From Cytophagales bacterium (GTDB taxonomy: Bacteria; Bacteroidota; Bacteroidia; Cytophagales; Cyclobacteriaceae), in the NCBI GenBank assembly GCA_003504855.1, contig DNZD01000309.1, forward strand, positions 1-7,173: a DNA stretch of 7,173 nt, read 5' to 3'. Each line of letters starts with the position of its first letter. Position 1 is the stretch's first letter. The translations under genes and the position numbers were made by a program. Of the stretch, positions 1 through 4,722 are shown piece after piece. The notes under the pieces were generated by a model. The model saw nothing but the letters and a program-made list of their open reading frames with translations, was not told the DNA's origin and made no database searches.

Positions 1-261
1 GAGAAGACCTGGGCCTTCACCGCGACCATGGGGCCCGCCACCAGGTCCGCCCATCATACCGGAATTTCCAGATGTTGAACCCGAAGAAGTGCTGCCACTA
101 ATGCTAAAGCTGGTGCCACTGGCCAATTGACCGGAGGTCTGTGCAACGGCCGTCAATGACGAACTGCTGCCGGGTGTTGACATTTCAGTGTTCGTGCTGC
201 AACTGGTCCAGATAAGAACCATGACAACGGCGAACACCATGCTAATCCTTGTTGTTTTCAT
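1..261 (-). CDS. Ser/Gly-rich lipoprotein, N-terminal 87 residues (partial, runs off left edge)
   Basis: Reading the minus strand from the ATG at 261-259 gives 87 codons without a stop, continuing past base 1. The start is basic (MKTTR), followed by a hydrophobic stretch (residues 8-18) and WTSC, with Cys21 as the likely lipidated residue. This is a type II lipoprotein signal, although Trp at -3 is an unusual lipobox residue. After Cys21 come a Ser/Thr/Gly-rich region (residues 22-67) resembling a flexible tether and a Gly/Pro/Met stretch (68-85, with Met69, Met70 and His78). No folded domain is visible in this part and I do not recognise the family. The protein is inferred to sit on the outer face of the envelope. 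It lies 105 bp downstream of the response regulator gene on the same strand, so it may be the third gene of that operon or a target of the regulator. No TAnnTTTG element or Shine-Dalgarno sequence was found just upstream. The gene is too cut off to name. Confidence 0.72.
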   Translation of the reverse strand, partial: MKTTRISMVFAVVMVLIWTSCSTNTEMSTPGSSSSLTAVAQTSGQLASGTSFSISGSTSSGSTSGNSGMMGGPGGGPHGRGEGPGLL

Positions 262-366
262 AAGAGGGACTATTATTTGGTTGAATTACTAGCATCACGC
301 AGCAAGTCGACCGAAAATGTTGACCCTTAAAGGATGTGTCGATGGATGGTCCGGAATTGTAGATAA
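262..366. other. Short intergenic gap between regulator and lipoprotein genes
   Basis: This 105-bp stretch separates the response regulator stop from the lipoprotein start. I found no hairpin followed by a T-run on the minus strand, so nothing indicates that transcription stops after the regulator. No good TAnnTTTG promoter element was seen either. Read-through from the kinase/regulator genes is therefore possible, but an unrecognised promoter cannot be excluded. Confidence 0.5.
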
Positions 367-1083
367 TCAGGCTTCTGAGCCGTATTTGCGCCTGAATTCA
401 GCAGAAAACTTGTCTCCCACAGGAATCGGAGTGGTCCCCAAAAATACCTGGCTGCGCTGAACAGCGGTGATTCGGGCAAGGGGAACAATGAAACTGTTGT
501 GAATCCTGCAGAACTGATGGACTGGCAACTTCTGTTCAATGGCCTTGAGGTTCATGCGCGTGAGGACCGGCCTTGGTTGAGAAACAAGAAATATCTTGAC
601 ATAGTCCTTCAGGCCTTCGATGTACTGAATCTCGTTGAACAATATCCGAATCTCTTTGTACTCAGACCGCACGAAGAAAAAGGATGACTTTGATTCCTCC
701 GTCGACAAGGTGCCAGGCATACGCTCCCTTGCTTTTTGCACCGCTTTCTCAAAGCGCTCAAAGGGTATTGGCTTCACCAGATAGTCCACCACATTGAGTT
801 CATAGCTTTCCACAGCAAATTGCTCAAAGGCGGTGGTGAGAATGACCAGGGGTGGACTCGTCAGAGACCGCAGGAACTGCATCCCGGTGATACCCGGCAT
901 CTGGATATCCAGAAACATCAAGTCCACTTCCCTGGAACGTAGCACCGCCTCTGCTTCCTGGGCGGATGACACTGCCCCGACCAACTCTACGCCGGGCAGT
1001 CGTTTGAGGTCGTCGCGGATCAATTGAAGCGCGAACGGCTCATCATCTACGGCGAGACAACGAAGCAAGGGCAGATTTTCCAT
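367..1083 (-). CDS. LytTR-family response regulator (AlgR/BtsR/YpdB class)
   Basis: A cytoplasmic 238-residue two-component regulator with the normal length and domain order for LytTR regulators. The receiver domain (about residues 6-120) has the acidic pocket Asp13-Asp14-Glu15, the phospho-acceptor Asp59 in LDIQMPG, the switch Thr84 in TTA and Lys104 in VKP. The LytTR DNA-binding domain (about 132-235) starts at FFFVRSEYKEI and includes QYIEGLKDYVKI and a FCRIHNSFIV segment, all typical of the family. LytTR domains bind direct-repeat sites and usually activate a few nearby genes. The start codon lies 15 bp after the stop of the upstream kinase gene, so the two are surely cotranscribed and form a cognate pair. 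Likely targets, by position only, are the divergent membrane protein/peptidase genes and the downstream lipoprotein gene. No key residue is missing. The family call is firm; the targets are inferred. Confidence 0.95.
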   Translation of the reverse strand: MENLPLLRCLAVDDEPFALQLIRDDLKRLPGVELVGAVSSAQEAEAVLRSREVDLMFLDIQMPGITGMQFLRSLTSPPLVILTTAFEQFAVESYELNVVDYLVKPIPFERFEKAVQKARERMPGTLSTEESKSSFFFVRSEYKEIRILFNEIQYIEGLKDYVKIFLVSQPRPVLTRMNLKAIEQKLPVHQFCRIHNSFIVPLARITAVQRSQVFLGTTPIPVGDKFSAEFRRKYGSEA

Positions 1084-1098
1084 GCAGGTAGAAACGAA

Positions 1099-2184
1099 TC
1101 AGCGAAGGAATAATTGTAGCTCAACTTTAAAGATACCATCCCGTTCGGTGTGTTCAAGTCGGTGACGGTCCGGATAGTGCAACTCCAGTCGCTTGCGAAT
1201 ATTGGCCAGGCCGATCCCGACACCCCTGCGTTCTTCATCGGGTTGGCCGTGAAGAACCAGATTTTCAGTAATAAATAACAGCTGATCCTGATCGATGATT
1301 AGTTGAATATAGTTTCTGAACGATCCGCTGAAGTCACCGTATTTGAAAACATTTTCAACCAGCGGAATGAACAACAGCGGCACAATGCTGTGGTTGCCGG
1401 AATCCCCGACGAACGATACCGACAGATTTTCCTGGCCGGTAAGCCGCATCTTTTGTAAGGCGATATAGTCTTTCAGGTTCTCAATTTCCTTGCCCAACAA
1501 GATCGTATCCTGCTCCGTTTGGTAAAGTATGTATCGCAGCATACCCGACAACTTCACCACGGCTTCTTCGGCATTATCCGATCGCGAACGGACCAGCCAC
1601 CGGATGTTGTTGAGGGTGTTAAACAGAAAATGAGGACTGATTTGCAGTTTCAATACTGCCAACTCCGAGGCAACCTTCTGAAACGCCCGCTCCCGCTCCT
1701 CACTCTGTACTTTTACCCAGTCATTCCACAGCACAATACTCGTACTGATGCTCGCGATCATGGTCGTAATCAGGAAACTCGTAAACAAGGGCCCCGTCAT
1801 CATCATGGGGGGAGGCCCGGCGGGCATACCTCTTGGCCCCAGTGGAAACCGGCGGGGATCGGGCCCCAGGGGCTCGGCAAGCCAATGATGCAATTGCCAG
1901 TTGACAAGACTTACCGCCACCACCCCGGCCATCAGCAGAAGAATAAAAACCGCAACGCCATTCTTTTTCAGGACAACAGGCGTTAGGTAAAGGAGGTTGA
2001 AATAAAAAAGAAACATCAGCAAGACATTGCGCATCAACAAGGACTGCAAGTTTGCTGAGTCATTGAGGATGGCATTGAATTCCCGGGGAGGAGACAACAG
2101 CAAGGGTGCTGCAAACAGAATACTCCATCCCGCAATGTGCAGCAAAACGCGGCTCTTGAAGATGGATTGAAAGGAAACAGACAT
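1099..2184 (-). CDS. LytS/YehU-type membrane sensor histidine kinase
   Basis: A 361-residue inner-membrane kinase. Four hydrophobic segments are visible at about 13-31, 50-68, 77-98 and 133-153. The predicted external loop between the last two (about 99-132) is very rich in Pro, Gly and Met, including PPPMMM at 124-129. A short coiled-coil-like linker (158-178) leads into the His_kinase domain, where His185 in LQISPHFLFNTLNN is the expected phospho-acceptor. The ATPase part has the N box PLVENVFKYG (Asn278) and the glycine loop GVGIGLANIRKRL (321-333). Family members phosphorylate a LytTR regulator, and one follows 15 bp downstream. There is no PAS, Cache or other separate sensor domain, so sensing must involve the membrane segments or short loops. 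The ATG sits only 7 bp after a -7 promoter element, implying a very short leader. The next internal Met (51) would remove the first membrane segment, so Met1 is preferred. Confidence 0.95.
   Translation of the reverse strand: MSVSFQSIFKSRVLLHIAGWSILFAAPLLLSPPREFNAILNDSANLQSLLMRNVLLMFLFYFNLLYLTPVVLKKNGVAVFILLLMAGVVAVSLVNWQLHHWLAEPLGPDPRRFPLGPRGMPAGPPPMMMTGPLFTSFLITTMIASISTSIVLWNDWVKVQSEERERAFQKVASELAVLKLQISPHFLFNTLNNIRWLVRSRSDNAEEAVVKLSGMLRYILYQTEQDTILLGKEIENLKDYIALQKMRLTGQENLSVSFVGDSGNHSIVPLLFIPLVENVFKYGDFSGSFRNYIQLIIDQDQLLFITENLVLHGQPDEERRGVGIGLANIRKRLELHYPDRHRLEHTERDGIFKVELQLFLR
1789..1875 (-). other. Pro/Gly/Met-rich external loop of the sensor kinase
   Basis: Codons 104-132 of the kinase encode a low-complexity loop dominated by Pro, Gly, Met and Arg, lying between predicted membrane segments 3 and 4. 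With the N-terminus inside, this loop faces the periplasm. Met clusters can bind soft metals such as Cu(I) in other proteins, but there is no proof of that here. The short composition bias is local and absent from the catalytic half. Confidence 0.6.
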
Positions 2185-2191
2185 TACAATG

Positions 2192-2199
2192 CAAAAGTA
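2192..2199 (-). promoter_or_regulatory. Bacteroidetes-type -7 promoter element for the kinase operon
   Basis: On the minus strand these bases read TACTTTTG, an exact fit to the TAnnTTTG -7 element used by the Bacteroidetes primary sigma factor. It ends 7 bp before the kinase ATG, so transcription should begin at or within a few bases of the start codon. No convincing TTTG/TTG -33 element lies at the usual distance upstream, which may mean a weak or activator-dependent promoter. Confidence 0.65.
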
Positions 2200-2302
2200 C
2201 GGTTTTAAGAGAAAAAGGTTAGCTGACTCAGGTAAGGCAAACGCGCATTTAATCGGCTCAATTTTCGACCTGAACGTCTTTGTCGTAACGATTTATTCAC
2301 CG

Positions 2303-2317
2303 GGATTTATTAAATCC
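2303..2317. promoter_or_regulatory. Perfect 15-bp palindrome, candidate operator
   Basis: The sequence GGATTTA-T-TAAATCC has two fully complementary 7-bp arms around one central base. It lies 96 bp upstream of the DUF4405-like start codon and about 104 bp upstream of the kinase -7 element. It has no T-run, so it is not a terminator. A dimeric DNA-binding protein could recognise it; LytTR regulators normally prefer direct repeats, so a different regulator is possible. Confidence 0.4.
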
Positions 2318-2325
2318 GTCCACAT

Positions 2326-2341
2326 AATTCACGTGGAAATT
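2326..2341. promoter_or_regulatory. Imperfect palindrome centred on CACGTG, candidate operator
   Basis: The sequence AATTCACGTGGAAATT has a perfect CACGTG core with AATT on one side and AAATT, one or two bases offset, on the other. It begins 9 bp after the GGATTTA palindrome, so the two could form one composite control site. The symmetry is weaker and could be chance in AT-rich intergenic DNA. Confidence 0.25.
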
Positions 2342-2412
2342 CGATGTCAAATCGTCAAATTGCGATCCCTGTTTCAAGTGTCTCATACATTACCTGCTGA
2401 AGCATTACGATT

Positions 2413-3249
2413 ATGAAAAAGAAGAATTTTGTAAGCCTTTCCGTGGCCCTTGCCTTCCTTAGCCTCGGTATTTCCGGACTGTTGTTGTACATCGGAAAAA
2501 AACCAAAGCCGGTGGAAACTATTCACGTGATCTTTGGACTGACTTTTCTCGGCTTTGCCATTTTCCACATCATGAACAACTGGGGTTCCATCACCGGTTA
2601 CTTGCGCGATGCCCGAACAGGTAAAATCAAGACTGAATTCACCGTGTCGCTTGTTGGATGCGTGGTCTTTCTTCTGGGTGCCGGATTCATGCTTCCTCCC
2701 TTTGAGCCGATCTCTGAAGCTGGCAAGGCCCTCTTTCGCGGAGAACGCGGAGAGCGAGCCCGGCGGATTCAATTCGAGATCATATCTACCAACGAAGACT
2801 CAGGTGGCGCTCCAATAACGATTATCCTTCAAAAGAACAGGGCCGTTGACTTACCAGTGGTAGCGGCCTGGGTTGAAGATTCCACCCATCAGTTTGTGGA
2901 AAACATCTTTGTTCCCGCCAAGGTAGCCACACCTGAAGAAGAAGATATCCGGGAAGCCATCGCAGAAGGTGAGATTGAATTCAATGACCTCGACCCTAAG
3001 CTCCTTCCAGCCTGGAGTGCCAAAGCGAAATCACCTGCCAGCAATTTTGCCAATGCAACGCCATTCGAGAGCTTCCTGGTAAACTCAAAAACCAAAGCTA
3101 CCGGGGTGTATTCTGTGTTTGTCGAAGTGAGTAACAACGGCAAAACTGAACTCTATGAAGCCCTGATCCAACCCAACGGCGGTAGTGCATTCAAACTCAA
3201 ATCATCCAACGGCACTTTCCTGGATCGCGCCCTGGTAGAATTAAACTAA
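2413..3249 (+). CDS. Membrane protein: DUF4405-like three-helix region plus DUF2271-like extracytoplasmic domain
   Basis: A 278-residue protein of unknown function. The first third has three membrane segments (about 7-27, 37-56 and 76-95). The second contains His38 and His52 spaced as H-x13-H and followed by NNW, which resembles the DUF4405 family pattern; paired histidines in such bundles can ligate heme, but this is only suggested here. Residues about 117-278 form a soluble domain, predicted outside the membrane. It contains VVAAWVEDS (149-157), LPAWSAK (198-204), NATPFESF (214-221) and YSVFVEVSNNGKTELYE (233-249). These fit my memory of DUF2271-like periplasmic proteins in order and spacing, though divergently. 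ATG at 2413 is the natural start because it precedes a KKK-plus-hydrophobic N-terminus. The gene is divergent from the two-component operon and 6 bp upstream of the peptidase gene, so these two are likely cotranscribed. A redox or heme-related envelope role is a guess from the families; the membrane-protein call itself is firm. Confidence 0.75.
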   Translation: MKKKNFVSLSVALAFLSLGISGLLLYIGKKPKPVETIHVIFGLTFLGFAIFHIMNNWGSITGYLRDARTGKIKTEFTVSLVGCVVFLLGAGFMLPPFEPISEAGKALFRGERGERARRIQFEIISTNEDSGGAPITIILQKNRAVDLPVVAAWVEDSTHQFVENIFVPAKVATPEEEDIREAIAEGEIEFNDLDPKLLPAWSAKAKSPASNFANATPFESFLVNSKTKATGVYSVFVEVSNNGKTELYEALIQPNGGSAFKLKSSNGTFLDRALVELN

Positions 3250-3255
3250 CAGACA

Positions 3256-4659
3256 ATGAAGAAACTCTTCACACTCGCGCTGACCTTGTCGGCATGGATC
3301 ATCTCTGCCAGCGTTGTAGCGCAACCCAACCAGGCCCTCAGCCGGGATATCTTCAAAGAGTTGATTGAAATCAACACCACGAACTCTATCGGAAACTGTA
3401 CGCTGGCTGCCGAAGCCATGGCCGCGCGATTGCGTGCAGCCGGAATCCCTGAACAAGACATATTCGTGGGTGGACCCAATCCGCGCAAGGGCAACCTTGT
3501 CGCCAGACTGCGTGGCACCGGCAAACGCAAACCACTTCTCCTCCTGGCACACCTCGATGTGGTGGAAGCCTTGCGTGGTGACTGGACCACCGACCCGTTT
3601 AAGTTTGAGGAAATCGACGGATATTACTATGCCCGTGGCTCCCGCGATGACAAAGCCATGGCGGCCATTTTTGTTGCCAACATGATAAGGATGAAAGTGG
3701 AGAAATTCGTACCCGACCGCGATATCATTTTGGCCCTCACCGCTGATGAAGAAGGCGGTGACTACAACGGTGTAGACTGGCTATTGAAAAATCACCGCGA
3801 TTTGATTGATGCTGAATACGCACTCAATGAAGGTGGTGGCGGCGCTGAGATGGACGGCAAAAAAGTAAGCAACAACGTGCAACTGAGTGAAAAGGTATTT
3901 CAAAGTTTTAAGCTGGAGGTCAAGAACCGGGGAGGCCACAGCTCTCAACCCCGTAAAGACAATGCCATCTACCGGATCTCCAATGCACTCAGTAACCTGG
4001 GCAAATATGATTTCCCCATTAACCTCAATGAAGGCACACGCGTATTCTTTGAACGTTCCGCTAAAATTGAAAGCGGTCAGCTGGCTGAAGACATGAAAGG
4101 CATTCTCCAAACGCCTCCTGCTAACGATGTGGTGGCGCGTCTGTCAGTGTTCCCCAACTATAACGCAATGCTTCGAACCACTTGCGTGGCTACGATGATC
4201 AATGGCGGACATGCAGAAAATGCATTGCCACAAACGGCAACCGCCGTGGTTAACTGCCGCATCCTTCCGGGGGAAGATCCAGAGAAAATCCGCCAAATGT
4301 TGGTTGATGTATTCGCCGACAATACCATCAGTGTTACCGCCATGAAGCCGGCAAAGCCAAGTCCGCCGTCTCCGCTCAATGCCGATGTATTCGGACCCAT
4401 TGAAAAGATTACCCAGGAGATGTGGCCCGGGGTGCCTGTAGTCCCCACCATGTCAACCGGCGCAACGGATGGTGCCTACCTCCGTAAAGATGGAATTCCG
4501 ACCTATGGGGTATCTGGCATATTCGGAGATATTACAGATGTGCGGGCACATGGCAAGGATGAGCGAATTGGGATTAAGTCGTATTATGAAGGTCAGGAGT
4601 TCCTGTACCGCGTTACCAAGGCGTTAAGCTCGAAGGTGAGCGTGAAACGCAACGATTAA
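3256..4659 (+). CDS. Secreted M20-family zinc metallopeptidase (M20/M25/M40)
   Basis: A 467-residue metallohydrolase of full family length. The N-terminus is a Sec signal peptide (MKKLF, hydrophobic core 4-19, likely cut after Ala22 in VVA-Q), so the enzyme works in the periplasm or outside. The two-zinc site is complete: His99 and Asp101 in AHLDV, bridging Asp131 in SRDDK, catalytic Glu165 and ligand Glu166 in DEEGG, Glu192 in LNEGGG, and His432 near the end in AHGKDER. The lid/dimerisation domain (about 208-320) has GGHSSQP with His228, and STGATDGAY (400-408) matches the substrate carboxylate-binding region. M20 enzymes remove amino acids from peptides or acyl-amino acids; the NEGGG form resembles the carboxypeptidase S/PM20D1 side, but substrate cannot be told. 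It follows the DUF4405-like gene by 6 bp, suggesting one transcript and possibly translational coupling. It ends just before a strong hairpin. Confidence 0.93.
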   Translation: MKKLFTLALTLSAWIISASVVAQPNQALSRDIFKELIEINTTNSIGNCTLAAEAMAARLRAAGIPEQDIFVGGPNPRKGNLVARLRGTGKRKPLLLLAHLDVVEALRGDWTTDPFKFEEIDGYYYARGSRDDKAMAAIFVANMIRMKVEKFVPDRDIILALTADEEGGDYNGVDWLLKNHRDLIDAEYALNEGGGGAEMDGKKVSNNVQLSEKVFQSFKLEVKNRGGHSSQPRKDNAIYRISNALSNLGKYDFPINLNEGTRVFFERSAKIESGQLAEDMKGILQTPPANDVVARLSVFPNYNAMLRTTCVATMINGGHAENALPQTATAVVNCRILPGEDPEKIRQMLVDVFADNTISVTAMKPAKPSPPSPLNADVFGPIEKITQEMWPGVPVVPTMSTGATDGAYLRKDGIPTYGVSGIFGDITDVRAHGKDERIGIKSYYEGQEFLYRVTKALSSKVSVKRND

Positions 4660-4673
4660 TCCTATACCAAGAA

Positions 4674-4702
4674 AAAGAGCAGGCTTTCCCAGCCTGCTCT
4701 TT
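4674..4702. terminator. Intrinsic, probably bidirectional terminator between convergent genes
   Basis: A perfect 12-bp stem (AAAGAGCAGGCT / AGCCTGCTCTTT) closes a 5-base TTCCC loop. On the minus strand the stem runs into TTTTTC, a good U-run for ending the dikinase transcript. On the plus strand only three Ts follow before AAAA, so termination of the peptidase transcript may be less efficient. It starts 15 bp past the peptidase stop and lies 20 bp beyond the dikinase stop. Confidence 0.88.
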
Positions 4703-4722
4703 AAAACCAAACTTCCTTTTAA

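Larger units (their letters stand above)
2185..2412. promoter_or_regulatory. Divergent control region between the kinase operon and the DUF4405-like/peptidase operon
   Basis: This 228-bp non-coding stretch lies between two divergent start codons and must hold promoters for both directions. The leftward side has a clear TAnnTTTG element. For the rightward genes only a weak candidate is visible (TACATTAC at 2386-2393, with TTG 23 bp further upstream), so that promoter is not firmly placed. The region also carries a perfect 15-bp palindrome (2303-2317), an imperfect palindrome around CACGTG (2326-2341), two GATTTATT copies 14 bp apart (2290 and 2304) and a tandem GTCAAAT pair (2346 and 2354). 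A single near-match to a LytTR half-site (GACGTTCAG on the minus strand, 2270-2278) was seen without a clear partner. Confidence 0.7.

Noticed and set aside
1..261. Assigning the lipoprotein to a Spy/CpxP-like or metal-resistance family because of its Met/His/Gly tract
   Set aside because: No folded domain or family motif is visible in the 87 residues available, so composition alone is not enough.
1519..1986. 155-codon open frame on the plus strand opposite the kinase gene
   Set aside because: It is His/Arg/Gln-rich with no domain, and lies antisense to well-conserved kinase motifs. It is a shadow frame.
2270..2278. GACGTTCAG on the minus strand as a LytTR binding site
   Set aside because: It is one near-match to a loose consensus. 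LytTR sites are normally paired direct repeats, and no second copy at the proper spacing was found.
2290..2311. GATTTATT direct repeats and the nearby GTCAAAT tandem as an iteron or repeat array
   Set aside because: Only two short copies of each in AT-rich intergenic DNA, which chance can explain. They are mentioned only as possible regulatory detail.
2383..2772. 129-codon minus-strand frame overlapping the start of the DUF4405-like gene
   Set aside because: It opposes the membrane-segment codons of a convincing gene and its product shows no hydrophobic or domain pattern.
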